A stretch of DNA of 64,000 nt from Fagopyrum homotropicum (taxonomy: Eukaryota > Streptophyta > Magnoliopsida > Caryophyllales > Polygonaceae). A program made the translations under genes and the position numbers. Positions 1 through 12,260 of this stretch are shown here, piece by piece. Position 1 is the first letter of the stretch; every line of letters starts with the position of its first letter. The notes beneath the pieces are model-generated. The model worked only from the letters and a program-made list of their open reading frames with translations. It was not told the origin of the DNA and made no database searches. The stretch lies in contig BSWB01000008.1 of assembly GCA_033239125.1 (NCBI GenBank), forward strand, positions 16,522,001-16,586,000, written 5' to 3'.

Positions 1-19
1 GGCTAACCTGCCAAACCCA

Positions 20-838
20 ATGACCGGGACTAATCCACTTCAAAGTGGTGCACAATCTGGTCAACAACTTGTCCCTCAGACAGTACCAATGTTTGGCTCT
101 GTGGGCGTGGGTTTTTTGCCAAACAAGTTCGATGGAACTAATTTCAAGACCTGGCAAAAGAAGATGCTATTCTTCTTAACCGTGCACAGACTCGACAGCT
201 TTGTGACCGAGGATAAACCCACCAATGCGGAGGCACTCCAAGCTTATCTAAACACCGACTATGTGTGCAAAGGGTGGATTCTAAGCCCTCTGTTAGACCC
301 GTTGTACCAAGTGTACATACTGGTTGGTACTTCTAGGGAACTTTGGGTTGCCCTTGAAAAGAAGTATAAATCTGAGGAGGCAAGCCATAAGAAGTTCATT
401 GTTCAATAGTTCATGGACTTCAAAATGGTTGATCACAAGCATGTCATGGAGCAAGCTGAGAAGCTACAACTTCTAGTCCATGACATCATTGCTGAAGGCA
501 TGAAGATTTGTGAGTCATTCCAGGTCGCAACATTCATCGGGAAACTACCCTCGTCTTGGAAGAGCTTCAAAAGCTACCTCCTTCACAAGACAAAGGAAAT
601 GACTATGGAAGACTTGATGGTCAAGCTGCGGATTGAATCAAGCAATCGCCAAAACGCTGCTAAAGGGGCAAAGTCAAAGACAACTCATCTGACCAAACCA
701 AAGGAAACGGAAGTTTCAACCCAACGTCCCCAACAAGCAACCGAAAAAGAAGAAGTTCGCCGGCAAATGTCACACCTGTGGCAAAATGGGTCACAAGTCC
801 GATGAATGTTGGAGCAAGGGCGACCAGCGCAAAGGCAA
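20..838 (+). pseudogene. copia gag remnant with CCHC zinc knuckle
   Basis: Copia-type gag (nucleocapsid precursor that packages element RNA). The N-terminal part carries the usual FDGTNFKTWQKKM and LWVALEKKY signatures. A TAG at 407-409 splits the frame. The continuation at 413-805 has the typical KLPSSWKSFKSYL segment. The zinc knuckle (C-X2-C-X4-H-X4-C) lies at 768-809 but in another frame, so there is a frameshift shortly before it. Non-functional. Confidence 0.85.
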
Positions 839-939
839 GGCAAAGCTCAAGCCCAAGTAGCTAATGGTGATCTAACAGTGGTTGAAATGTTGTTGTAACG
901 TCTGAAGTGAACATGGTCGGGAGCAACCTGATGGAGTGG

Positions 940-2253
940 TAATACGACACTGGTGCTACCCGCCACATCCGTTCTAACAAGAGGACGTTTACCACCTATT
1001 AGAAGACTAAGCAGGACGAGCACCTGTTTATGGAGACTTCGTCCACATAAAAGATCGAAGGCCATGGCAAGGTTGTGCTGAGAATGATGTCTCAGAATGA
1101 GCTAACCCTCAACAACGTCATGAACGTACCAGATATCCGGAAGAACTTGATTTCTGGTTATCTGCTGAGCAAGAACGGATTTGATGTGAAAGTAGGATCC
1201 GACAAGCTAACTCTCACTAAACGTGAAATTTATGTAGGAAAGGGGTATCAAAAGGATGGGCTGTTCAAAATGTGTGTATTGACAGCCATCCCAAAAGTTG
1301 TAACCGATGAAGTTTCAATGAATAAAACTCTATTGCTTATGTTGTTTAGTCTTTCAATATTTGGCATGAACGATTAAGACATGTAAATTATAAGTCTATC
1401 CAAAGACTGATGAATTTAAACCTAATTCCAAAATACAAATTAAACAAAGACAAATGTGAAGTCTGCGTTCAGGCAAAACTCACAAAAACGCCATCTCCAC
1501 ATGTGGAGAGAACAACTGAACCTCTAGGCTTAATTCACACAGATTTGTGTGATTTGTAGTTTATACAAACTAGAGTAGGCAAAAAGTAATTCATCACATT
1601 TATTGAAGATTGTACAAGATATTGTTATATCTACTTGCTAAGAAGCAAGGATGAGACCTTGGAAAAGTTCAAGGAATACAAGTTGGAAGTTGAAAACCAA
1701 CTTAGTAAGACAATCAAAGTCATACGAAGTGATAGAGGAGGCAAGTACGATGAACCTTGTAACGCGTTCTGTAGAGAACACGGGATAGTTCATCAAACAA
1801 CTACTCCCTATTAACTTGAATCTAACGGAGTTGCGGAACAAAAAAATCAAACTCTAAAAGAGATGTTGAATGCACTGTTGTAGGATTTTGGGTACCCCAA
1901 AATATGTGGGGGGAAACATTGCTTACCACAAATTATATCCTCAACAAAATACCGCATAAGGTAATTGACAAAATGCATATGAACTTTGGAAAGGTAAAAT
2001 ACCATCGTACAAATACCTCCAAGTGTGGGGGTGTCTAACAAAAGTGGTTGTACCACCTCCTAAAAAGGACACCATCGGACCAAAAACCGTTGATTATATT
2101 TTCATAGGATATGCACACAACAATATTGCTTATCGATTTCTGGTACATAAATCAGATATACCAGATATACATGTCAATACAATAATGGAATCAAGGAATG
2201 CTTCTTTCTTTGAAAACGTGTTTCTGTGTAAGGATAAAGAAAATCCGAAATGA
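940..2253 (+). pseudogene. copia protease and integrase remnant
   Basis: The aspartic protease active site DTGA is encoded at 946-957, directly after an in-frame TAA at 940-942; two more stops follow before 1060. The stretch 1075-1377 is the GAG-pre-integrase zinc-binding region. The integrase core runs from about 1490 to 2060, with HTDLCD near 1540 and IRSDRGG near 1730 as the first two catalytic aspartates, and has several stops. The 2023-2253 part is the integrase C-terminal extension. Dead copy. Confidence 0.82.
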
Positions 2254-2395
2254 ACTCGTGAATAAAGGGAAGAAGGCACTTCTGGGAATGAAATAGTAGA
2301 GGAAGAACCTCGAAGAAGTAAAAAAAAACTCGAACTAGAAAAATCGTTAGGGATGACTTCATAACGACATTTCTCATGAAGAAAGAACCAAGAAG

Positions 2396-3720
2396 TTATA
2401 CAGAAGACATATCTACACCTGACGCTTCTTCATGGGAGAAAGCGGTCAAAAGTAAGATTGACTCCATTATGCAAAACCATACATGAGAGTTAGTTGACTT
2501 ACCACAAGGGTGTAAAACACTTGGGTGCAAATGGATTTTCAAAACTAAGTTGAAAACCGATGGCTCAATAGAGAAATACAAGGCTAGACTTGTGGTGCAA
2601 GGTTTCTGACAAAAAAGAAGGGTTGAATTTCTTTGACACCTATTCCCCAGTTACGAGAATAACTTCTATAAGAATGCTGATAGCGATAGCAGCATTAAGA
2701 AACCTAGAAATACATCAAATTTGACAATGTAATGATGTCAAATGGATTCAACATCATTGAATGCGACAAATGCATCTATATAAAGACTACTTCTACGGGA
2801 TACGTCTTGTTGTGTTTGTATGTCGATGATATGCTTATCATTGGAGGCAACAAAGACATGATCAACCGAACTAAGAACTTACTTAGGGGTCAGTTTGACA
2901 TGAAAGATATGGGAATAGCGGATGTTATTCTAGGGATTAAAATCACTAGACACTCCAAGGGAATTATCTTGTTCCAAACTCATTATGCTGAAAAGATACT
3001 TCAGAGGTTTAAGAACTACTCAAGTGGAACCGCATATAGTCCTATGGATCCTCAGCTCCACCTGACAAAAAATGTGGGGGACTCAGTGTCAAAACTGGAG
3101 TATGCACGTGCAATTGGGAGTCTGATGCACTTAATCAATTGTACATGCCTTGACTTGGCGCACTCAGTCAATGTACTCAATCGCTATACAAGTAACCCAG
3201 GACATAAACACTGGAAATGGATAACTAGAGTATTGAACTATCTACGTTACACTCAAAGTTATGGGCTGCACTATGGTAACCATCCCGCAATTCTAAAAGG
3301 ATACAGTGACGCAAAATGGATATCTTACTCTAGAAACTCAAAATCCACAAGTGAATATGTGTTTACACTTGTTAGTGCATTAGTGTCTTGAAAATCTTCC
3401 AAACAAACGTTATTGACCATATCCACAATGGAGTCTAAGTTTATTGCGTCAAACAAAGCAGCAGAAGAAGCTGAGTGGCTTCGGAACTTTCTAGAAGATA
3501 TTTCGATGTGGGAAAAGCCAGTGCCGGCATTATGTGTAAACTAAGATAATCAATCGGCTATAGCTCGGGCATTGAGCATTTTATACAATGGAAAGTCATG
3601 TCATATTAGACGATGACATAAGTTCATTAGAAAACTGATCTCAACAGGTATAGTCTCGTTAGACTATATCAAATCAGGTGAAAACCTAGCAAGATCCATT
3701 TACTAAGGGTTTGTCAAGAG
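2396..3720 (+). pseudogene. copia reverse transcriptase and RNase H remnant with internal deletion
   Basis: The RT begins near 2497 with the typical GCKWIFKTKLKTDGS segment. The catalytic YVDDMLIIG is at 2819-2845. Between EIHQ (to about 2717) and KFDNVMMSNGF (about 2718 on), the part normally carrying FLNG and LYGLKQ is missing, so roughly 200-300 bp are deleted. The related minus-strand copy at 6690-8785 keeps the LYGLKQ part. RNase H follows at 3400-3720 with stops. Non-functional. Confidence 0.85.
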
Positions 3721-4362
3721 ATCAAGTTTTAAAATCATCAAGAGGAGTGGGTTGAAAGCCTATTACGAAAGAGGATGCTTGAAGGACAACCCCACCTACG
3801 TGACTAGAGATCTCACAATGTAGGTTCAAGGGAAAAACCTAACCAAGCTGAATTAAGTGGAGCATTGTCTCTACCTAGTTCCTAAGGATGATAAATAGTA
3901 CAAACTGTATGAGTTAAGGTTAAGCTTGACTTTTAATGATTTCATCGCCTTGAAACAAAGGGGGAGTATGAAAGATACTTTTTATGGTCAATCACCTTGT
4001 GAGTATGACATGGTGTCGTGTCTAGGAGAATAAGGTGAGGCTGAATTCTCCAAATTCACTCATGAATAAACCAAGGATGTTCAAGGCCAAAATGAAGACA
4101 ACCAGAGAACCAAACGTTTTGCGAAAAAATAAAGTTGTGTCATAGTTGTTGTTTTGGTTTACATAAAAGCCCGGGTGATTGAAGGCATCATGATCACTAC
4201 CTCGTCGAGTAAATCCGACAAATATTCACTATAGACGGTTCAAGCCTGAAACATGGCATCAGTCCACATATAGTGAATTTCATCTATACTCTCGAGGATT
4301 CTGCCTGTTTTTACAAAACAGAGAAACATATGTTTAGAATCATTACTATTTATGTGGGGGAT

Positions 4363-5490
4363 TGTTGGAACTAAATTAATCAAACTATGAATAAAACATG
4401 TTAACACATTGGTGCGCCGGACACTTTTCCGGGCACATTTCCGGTGGGCTCCGGCCATTGTCGACACCGGAAAGTGAGAGCGTTGGTTTTGTCTCCGCGA
4501 GCTCTTGCTCATGGTATATTCATACGTTAAACTTGAGTTCCGTTTCAATGAGAAATGGAGGCCCAAAGTTGGTTGCGTGATAGGTAATAACTTGGAAAAA
4601 TAGTCAAAATTGGGTGCTTTCCACATCGACTATATGAAGGGAGAAACAATGGGATATATAGGGCAATTATGCACTAAGGCATGTGGCCTTGGGTCACCAC
4701 ACATTTTTAATGGGGGAACGGCGTAGGCGAACTACCCCGCGCGCGCCGAGCTGAGCTCGTGGTCGTGACCGAGCCGAGCCGCGTCATGCTCGTGTTTGTG
4801 TTGTGCCGCGTTGTGTTGTGACGAGATGGGTGGACCTAATTATAATTTGGGCTGGCCACCTATATTATTTTTGGGCCGACCCAACTCAAAGTCCAACAGT
4901 CCAGATGAGGAAGGCCTTGGGTCAGGCCCATCTGTGCAACGGATCAGCAGGTCTATCATCCGAAAGCTCAGTCGGTTGGGTCTAATAGATCCGAGATTTG
5001 GGGAGCAAGTTTGACTCCTACAAAAATGGTGCAGTTGTGGACCGTTTTGACTCCTAAAATGGGGCATTTTAGTGGCTCAGAATTGCCTCCGTTTTTGGGC
5101 TAGTCAATAGGCTCTGAGGCCCAGATCCATAACACCTCTCCTCAGCTCCTATAAATAGAGAGCTCCTACTTCATTTCTAATCACACCAACATTTCTCTCT
5201 TCCTCCTCTCCTCAGCTTCCGAGCTTCCCTATCTCGAGAGTGCAAAGCACTACTGGTTCGTAGGCTTCCGGTAATATTACGAAGGCCGAATTCGAACAAC
5301 AATTGTATCATGGGATTCTTAAACACTTGTAACCGTCGTAATACGGGGTGTTTTTAGAATTAAGGAAAGATATTCCAATCTCGACTTTGCTCCAAGTACG
5401 CATTTAAGGTGGTAAGAATTCTAACTCTTAAACGTTGTTATGCTAATAGTTTAACTAAACGGTTATAGGTCCCTACATGCAGAAGCAACA
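4363..5490 (+). mobile_element. 3' LTR of the copia element
   Basis: Starts TGTTGGAAC directly after the GTGGGGGAT tract and carries a clear TATA box (TATAAATAG) at 5150-5158. The 3' border is uncertain: CCCTACA ends at 5477 and AAGCAACA at 5490. The 5' LTR is outside the window, so the length could not be checked by comparison. Confidence 0.7.
5150..5158 (+). promoter_or_regulatory. TATA box in copia LTR
   Basis: TATAAATAG about 790 bp into the LTR, followed within about 40 bp by a CT-rich stretch. This is the expected layout of a pol II promoter at the U3/R border. Confidence 0.55.
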
Positions 5491-6689
5491 CCATTCTTAG
5501 TCTCTCGAAATTCATCTTCATTTATGATAAATGATTCTATTTCAGAAGCTTTGGAGCCACAACTTCTGCCATCTTCCCCCATGGATGCTTCTACTTTTGC
5601 TTTTGCAAATTAGACAAATCACCTCCTTCTCGCTCATTATCCTATTGATTTGGTTCAATCCGCGGTTGCCGCTTCTATCTATTGCGGCTATTTGCGTGAC
5701 TTGTTGGGCAGCCATGGCTGGCTCGCTTGAGCTCAAGGCGGCGAAGAACGCTCCAACAAAAACTAGGGGGTCAGGCGGTTGACCGGTCAATGGTTAGTTG
5801 AGGCTTGTTTGGGTTGATGGAAAAGGAGGGAGATGGGTTTGGGTTGGGTTGCGGGTTTCGAGTTGGGTGCGGATTTGATGCACTTGACGTTGAGGATTGT
5901 CATTGTTACCATGGTGGTTGCCATTTTTGTGTTGTACGTGAGAGTATATGTTGGGTGATGAGTTTTATGAGATGGAGAGATCAGATCGAGTGTAAAGGTG
6001 GAAATTTGGTTTGTTATAGGAGGGGAAATGCTCAAGGGCCGATAGAAATTGCGATATGTAGATTTCTTTCTTATCTTGAACAAGTAAAAAAAATTTAGAG
6101 ATATATTTACTAAATGTGTTTATGTTATGGACCTACTTAATAGAGTAAATATGGTAAAAGGCCTACTTACTAAATTTGTGAAAGTTAGAGCTTCTAGATT
6201 ATTAAAAGATTTTTGAAGAGGTTTTCTAGTTATAAATATTTTTGAAGTTTTTTTTTTACAAGTTTCTAGTTTTTATGTCAAATATATCCTCTAATCCATC
6301 TTTTAGCTTTTCTATTTATTTACATCCAATTTGTATTATTTGATAAATTCACCGTAAATTTGCTACTATAAAATAACTGTTTTTTTATTAGATTATCACA
6401 ACAAAACTTCTTCGAAATTTACACAAAAAAGCTAAGGATGTCTATTACTTTAACAAACAATCCATTTACATTAGTTTGCCCAATAATTATATATTTATTA
6501 TAATACACCGTGCAGTTGAACTTCCCGCAGTGAATATCCATCGGATTTACTCGACTAGACGGTGAACAAGATATCTTTAACCATCCGGACTTTGACATAA
6601 ACCTAGACAATAACTATCACACGGTTTCATCTTCTCCACAAAATGATGTGTTATTTTTTGTGTTCATTTTTGTTTGGAACAACCCTGGG
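5491..6689. other. No gene recognised
   Basis: The first 600 bp have higher GC and short overlapping open frames on both strands (for example 5531-5782 and 5805-6098), none of which I recognise. They may be a decayed gene fragment. From 6100 onward the sequence is AT-rich without coding character. Confidence 0.5.
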
Positions 6690-8785
6690 AAAATCATGAG
6701 AGAACATGAAAAAAATTAGTCTTCCAAAGATTCTCATGGCCCATGTCACACTCACAAAGTGATATACCATAAAGAGTATATGTCATACCCCACATTTATT
6801 TCAAAGATATGAAATCATTAAAAGCTTAAAGCTTAAACTCAATGCCATATCAAACAACACTATCATCATCGAGGAATTGGGCGAAGACATTAGTCTCCTA
6901 GTGCACACCTAGATTTTTCTCGAGTTGGGTTACCCCTTGAACCTACAGTGTGGGATCTCCAGTCATTTAGGTGTGGTTGGCCATCAAGCAAAATCTTTTG
7001 TAATAGGTTATAAACTTATTTCTTTTGATGATTTTGCAACTGGGTCTCATGACAAACCCTTAATAAATGGATTTACTAGGTTGTTTGTTGATTTGATATA
7101 ATCTATCACAATCGCGTTTGTCGAGAGTAGTTTTCTAATGGTTTTATGTCTCCATCTAATGTAACGATACTTTCCATTATAAATACAATTATGTGCCCGA
7201 GCTATCGTCGATTGACTATCACAGTGTACACATATTGCTGATATAGGTTTATTTTGTAGAGGAATATCTCCCAAGAAATTCCGAAGTCATTCAACTTCTT
7301 CAGTTGCTGTATCTAAAGCAATGAACTCAAATTTCATCGTGGATCTGGCCAAGTGCGTTTGTTTGGAAGATTTCCAAGATACCGTTGTTCCACCTAGTGT
7401 GAGTACATATCCACTAGTGGATTTGGAGTTTCTAGAGTTAAAAATCCAATTGACATCACTGTAACCTTCTAATACAACTGGATGGGGACCATAATCCAAC
7501 TCAAACTCAATAGTATGACGTAAGTAGTTCAATACTCGAGTTCTGCCTTTCTAGTGTTTATGTCCTAGATTTCTCATGTAGTGGCTAAGTACATTGACCG
7601 TGTGCGCTAGATCAGGCCGGGTACAGTTGGTTAAGTACCAATTACCCTTGCATATTCTATTTGAGATACCACACCCCTTGAGTTTTTGGTCAAGTGAGTA
7701 TTAGGGTCTATAAAACTCTTTGCAGTCCCACTAGAGTAGTTCTTGAATCTTGCAAGAACTGTTTCAACATAATACGATTGAGACAAGATAAGTCGTATAT
7801 CATGTCTAGTGATTTTCATCCCTAGTATGATATTTTTCAATCCTAAGTCCTTCATGTCAAACTTCTCACTAAGCATATTCTTAGTTTTGTTGATCATATC
7901 TTTGTTGCAATCTATTATCAACATGTCATCTAGATATAGACATAGTATAATGTAACCATTAGATGTGTCTTTATAGTAGATACATTTATCGCATATATTA
8001 GTTTGAATCCATTTGACATCATTACACTGTCCAATTTCTCATGTCCTTGTTTAGAAGCTTGTTTAAGTCCGTATAAGGATTCGACAAGTCTACACGCCTT
8101 AAGTTCATGTCTACCCAGGGGTTATTTCATGTAAATCTCATCTTCTAAATCTATTTTTAGCAAGGCAGTTTTTACATTCATCTGGTGTATCTCTAGGTTT
8201 TATAACGCTACTATGAATATCAATATTCTTATTGACATTATTCTCGTTACCTGAGAATATGTTTCAAAAAAATCCAGACCTTTTTCTACCAGAATCGTTG
8301 CACTATAAGTGTAGCCTTGTGTTTATCTATGGAGCTATCGGTTTTCAATTTAGTTTTGAAAATCCATTTTATTTCCAAGTGCTTTACACCCTTGCGGTAA
8401 ATAGACTAACTCCCATGTATAATTTTACATAATAGAGTCGATCTCACTTTTGACTGCTTCTTTCTAAGCATGTGCATCTAGTGTAGATATAGATTCTGTA
8501 TAAGTTCTTGGTTCTCTCTAAAAAGAAAGCCGTTATGAACTCATCACCAAAAGTTGTCTCTTTTCGAGCTCTTTTGGTCCTTCGAAGTCCAACCTCATGT
8601 TTAGTTTTTTTGCTCTGTCGAGGTACATCCTCTATAATTGTATCGGGTACAAACGCTCCGTCATCTTTGTCTTCACGAGTACGTTTAGGATATTCTTTAT
8701 CCTTGCATGGAAAAATGTCTTCAAAGAAGGACGCATTATGTGATTCCATGATTGTATTAGCATGGATATCCCAGTGCATCTAGGC
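6690..8785 (-). mobile_element. Truncated Ty1/copia fragment, same family as the element at 1-5490, opposite strand
   Basis: Read on the minus strand it carries the integrase C-terminal end (8779-8444, NASFFEDIFPCKDKEYPK, very close to NASFFENVFLCKDKENPK of the first element), reverse transcriptase (8440 to 7540) and RNase H (7532-7047). The catalytic motif is near 7930-7950 and reads YLDDM rather than YVDD. The segment with LYGLKQ (about 8030-8080), deleted in the other copy, is retained. Similarity continues through the 3' untranslated region to about 6690. No LTR, gag or protease is seen, so it is truncated at both ends; several frames are broken. Confidence 0.85.
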
Positions 8786-9684
8786 ATTGAAAATTACAAT
8801 TGTTACATCAAGTACAGTTCACTATCAACATAGTGCATTTGGGCATTGAATAATGCATTCGTCGCATATGAGAGAAGTTGGTCACAATTGACACAAGCAT
8901 AGCGCATTGATTAAATGACATAAGTTATATTTCGGGGAGTAAACATGGGCATTGGCAAATGCATTTAGTAGGATTCAAGTCAACTATTCAAGGTAGAGAT
9001 TTGTTGGCATAACTAAAATATATATTTCGAACATTTGGGAGAATTCCAGATAAGGTGAAGATTTGTTGAAATATACCTTGGATAAACTCTTTCCTTTTAG
9101 GGATACAATTATATTATTTATGCTTAGGATATTTTTTTGTTAGGCTTTTATCCTTTTATGTTATAATTAAATATTTGATTATAACTATATTTTTAGGATT
9201 TTGTAGTTTATTTAGGATTACAAGAGTATTATAAGTAAACTTTTGTAGGCAATTGTTGAAATACGTAGATTATAAGAAGTACCTAAGGTAAGTTTCAATG
9301 AAAAGTCCCTTGTATTGGAAACTATCAACTAGTAATATGAGATTAAAAATAAACCACTTCTTTTGTAGCTATGTTAGGTCGGACTTCAAAGACATTTATT
9401 GATTACTTATCTGATTACACGGTAGTATGCAAACTACACAACTTAAACCTAGATAACCTAATCTAATACAACTTCAATAAGTTCGCCTACACTAACTCTA
9501 GGAAAGCCTTCATCATCCTATAGGCTTTTTGAACACCTCAAGCTCTTAAGCTTGATACTCACTTTACAAGCTATTAAGCTTGATACACACGTTCAGAGAT
9601 TGCCTAACAACTACGTTCTTGTGGGGTGCAATAATTCTAAATGATATTGTTGGACCTTTCTTTGCCCTAGAAGGTTTCAACTAG
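8786..9684. other. No gene recognised
   Basis: AT-rich sequence. GCATT occurs repeatedly between 8780 and 8970 without a regular period. AAGCTTGATACNCAC is repeated at about 9545 and 9575. No coding region or element ends could be identified. Confidence 0.5.
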
Positions 9685-10390
9685 ATGCGCATGAACCTAG
9701 CCATAACCAATGACCATGGACCTGGTCTTTCTTGGGGTAATTGGTGGAACTGGAGATGGAGAAACGAGTTCGTATTCCGGAACTCAACATTGTCGAACCG
9801 CAAAGTAATTTTCTTGGTCTCGCAGACCAACAATCTTTCATCAGCTCTTGAGGTAAAGAACAAAAGGGTCTCTTTGGTTGCCAAAACTATATGTGACACT
9901 ACATAGTCTCCACCACCAATCAGTTGGGTTAAAATTAATACTGATGGGTTTGTTCACCAACAGTTTGACCGGGCTTCGGCCGGCGGAATTATTTACAATC
10001 ATCATGAACGGTGGCTCAAAGGGTTTGCCTTTCATTTGGGCTCATGTACGGTCCTTGTGGCGGAACACTGGAGTTACGTATGAGTCTTTACTTCGCTATT
10101 GTCAAATCCATGTTGAGATTGATTTTGAGATGGCAGTGAATCTGGTAAATCGAGACATATCTATTTCCACACCCACTTTACAGCATGCTTTCGAAATGTC
10201 AAGGTTTCATTCGTAGGTACTGGGTGATCCGGTCACATCATAAATACAGAGAAGCAAATGCTCAAATTTCTTGCTTCTCATGCTTTTTTTCTCCTTCTAG
10301 ATTTTTACACTTTATCTGATTCTCCAAAAGGACTCATGTGGTTACTAAAATATGACCCTCGAGGGGTAGACACCCAACAATTTATCTCAA
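9685..10390 (+). pseudogene. 3' end of a plant LINE (RNase H-like domain, RVT_3 type)
   Basis: The stretch around 9730-9800 encodes a WRWRNEFVFRN segment, typical of the linker between the reverse transcriptase zinc-binding part and the C-terminal RNase H of plant L1-type LINEs. After a TAG near 9903, the RNase H start KINTDGF is at about 9930-9950, followed by an AGGII/RWLKGF stretch. Frames shift near 10130 and 10220; HHKYREANAQ (about 10237-10270) matches the usual REAN motif. The end, GLMWLLKYDPRGVD, resembles the LINE C-terminus. The 5' part is absent, as in normal 5'-truncated LINE copies. Confidence 0.72.
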
Positions 10391-11394
10391 TTTATCCTTT
10401 TTATGCGAATAAATACGAGTTGACTAAGGTCATCAGTCTTACAAAATACATTTTCTTCTTATTATCACAATTCACTGGAAACTATTTAACCAATTGACTC
10501 TTATTATTTAGCAAAATTTGAACAAATTAATCATAAGTCATCGTAAACTTTACACTATATTGAATTTTTATATCGTAAATTTTCCCTCGAACCCATGTCA
10601 AAAAATTGCTCCGATAGTATGCATAGGATAAAAAGTATCCATTTTACCAAAAAAAAAAGAAAAGGATAAAAAGTATCCAAGCAATTTTTCTCCTAAAATC
10701 TTTTATATATAGGTGATGTTTGTTTTTTTTCAAGAAATATAGTTTCATGTTTAGTTACATGTAGAGCCGTAAATGAGTATAGTAATTGCAACGATAATGT
10801 CGGTTTATTAAGGCAAACAACTAATATCTCTGATTTTTAAAATTTTAATAAGTTGATGTTGATGACTGACCTAAAATTTGTGCTATATTATATGAAAAAA
10901 ATTCCCTAAAATAACATAGGAAAGGCAGGGGGTCGCTTTCACGATCAGCTGGACGTTGAAATTGGAAGCTAATCATCATCCATAATCCTTTGTCTAGAAG
11001 GCCGACCACCTTACCCTAATTTTCCGCTAGGTGGCGAGGGAGTTGCTGGGGGAAGACGACAAAAACGGTTACGTGGAACAGACGATGAAAGAGGCTCTTC
11101 CATCGACGGCGCTTCTTCTTCTTTTATGGGCCCGGGGCCCGCCCATTCTTTTGCTTCCCTACACGTCTCCTCTTCGATGCTTTCATCACTCACCATTCTT
11201 CCTACCCTCTTATTCATCACCATTCCATCCATATTTTAAATCAATTGGCTTTTGTGCGATTTTCATCTTATAAACTTTTTATTCATCACAAAGTCATGAA
11301 TCTAGATGATGTGAGGGCACAATTCTTTTGAAAAATAATTTAGAAATTGACATTCAAACCTCATCAAATGCTAATATTCGGAAAAAAAATAAAA
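10391..11394. other. No gene recognised
   Basis: AT-rich intergenic DNA to about 10900, then a more GC-balanced stretch (10980-11240) with open frames on both strands that match nothing I recognise. Confidence 0.5.
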
Positions 11395-12045
11395 TGTGTA
11401 TCCCGTCCCGGCCCGTCCCGTAAATATTTGCGGGATGGGATGCGAAACGGAAACTTTTCATCCCGTTTAATCCCGTCTCGTATATCTATAAATAGTATTT
11501 TTATATTTTTAAAATATTATACAGATAAATAATAATATAAATAATAATTTCATATTGATAAGAATTATAAATTTATTAAAACACTAAACGAATTTTATTT
11601 TTTGTAAACTATTTATTGTGAATGGCATGTAAAAGAATGTTATCTTTTGTAAACTATTATTAGGAGGATCACAACATGTAAAATAATGTTAACTTTTATA
11701 AATTATCATAAGTGTAGTGAACTGCTAAGTTTATTTTAATGTGATTCGGTAAGGCACTTTGCTATAATTTGTATTCGTTTTGAATATACTAACTATTAAT
11801 GTAGGCTTTTTGAATTGGTGATTCGGTATTGAGTTTTCTTTTTTCCCAATCATTTGTGTCTTTAAACATGATAGAAAACATGTACAAATGTCGAATATAA
11901 CCGGTGCTTACTTCTTGCACGATTAGGCTTGTCCCATCCCACATGAAACAGGACTCGCGCAGAACGGAAAAAAAATTGTAAATCTCGTCTCCTCCATCTT
12001 GCTTAATTTGCGAGACGGAACGCAGGACGACTCATCTCATTCCTA
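11395..12045. mobile_element. Candidate hAT-like non-autonomous element (MITE)
   Basis: Both ends carry related G/C-rich inverted arrays around an AT-rich centre. On the left, GTCCCGGCCCGTCCCGTAAAT (11404-11425, with more copies to 11480); on the right, read on the minus strand, GTCCTGCGTTCCGTCTCGC followed by AAAT (12005-12030). Arrays of CCCGTCCCG at the ends of AT-rich 0.6-0.7 kb repeats are common in plant hAT-related elements. There is no transposase. I could not fix the exact ends or a target duplication. Confidence 0.5.
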
Positions 12046-12127
12046 GTTCTAGATGCGATTGACAAAAAGGGTATATCTGTCAAAACAGGAAAATGTAGCA
12101 AATCCGTAATATAATCCTCTTCCAAGT

Positions 12128-12136
12128 TGGGCCCAC
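12128..12136. promoter_or_regulatory. TCP-type site (TGGGCCCAC)
   Basis: TGGGCCCAC joins TGGGCC and GGNCCCAC, the recognised classes of TCP transcription factor sites that are frequent in promoters of growing tissues. It lies 125-133 bp upstream of the DVL start and about 35 bp above the TATA-like run, a suitable promoter position. Confidence 0.45.
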
Positions 12137-12163
12137 CCTCCACAGCTTGGTCAAATCCTGTGA

Positions 12164-12173
12164 AATATATATA
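12164..12173 (+). promoter_or_regulatory. TATA-like element of the DVL gene
   Basis: AATATATATA about 90 bp upstream of the start codon, followed by a CA-rich stretch. It would give a leader of roughly 60 nt. Confidence 0.45.
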
Positions 12174-12260
12174 CACACACAATGATGAACGCTCTTTAAG
12201 ATATCCAAAACCCAAATAAAGCTCCTCAATTTCTAATTTATATCCATCCTCTCTTCAACC

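Larger units (their letters stand above)
1..4362 (+). mobile_element. Degenerate Ty1/copia LTR retrotransposon, internal region (5' end outside window)
   Basis: Internal domain of a Ty1/copia element in the order gag, protease, integrase, reverse transcriptase, RNase H, followed by about 640 bp of untranslated sequence and the 3' LTR at 4363. The order protease-integrase-RT is diagnostic of copia. Every domain has stops or frameshifts, so the copy is dead. The 5' LTR and primer binding site lie upstream of the window. A purine run before the LTR (4354-4360, GTGGGGG) is the likely polypurine tract; a second one at 3958-3966 follows the RNase H region. Confidence 0.9.

Noticed and set aside
3958..3969. 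AAGGGGGAGTATG as the polypurine tract with an LTR starting at about 3970
   Set aside because: No TG-led LTR with a promoter starts there. A better tract followed by TGTTGG is at 4354-4363, and the sequence 3970-4362 reads as 3' untranslated DNA shared with the second copy.
5531..6098. Open frames of 80-98 codons on both strands as genes
   Set aside because: Mutually overlapping, no domain, no promoter or intron signs.
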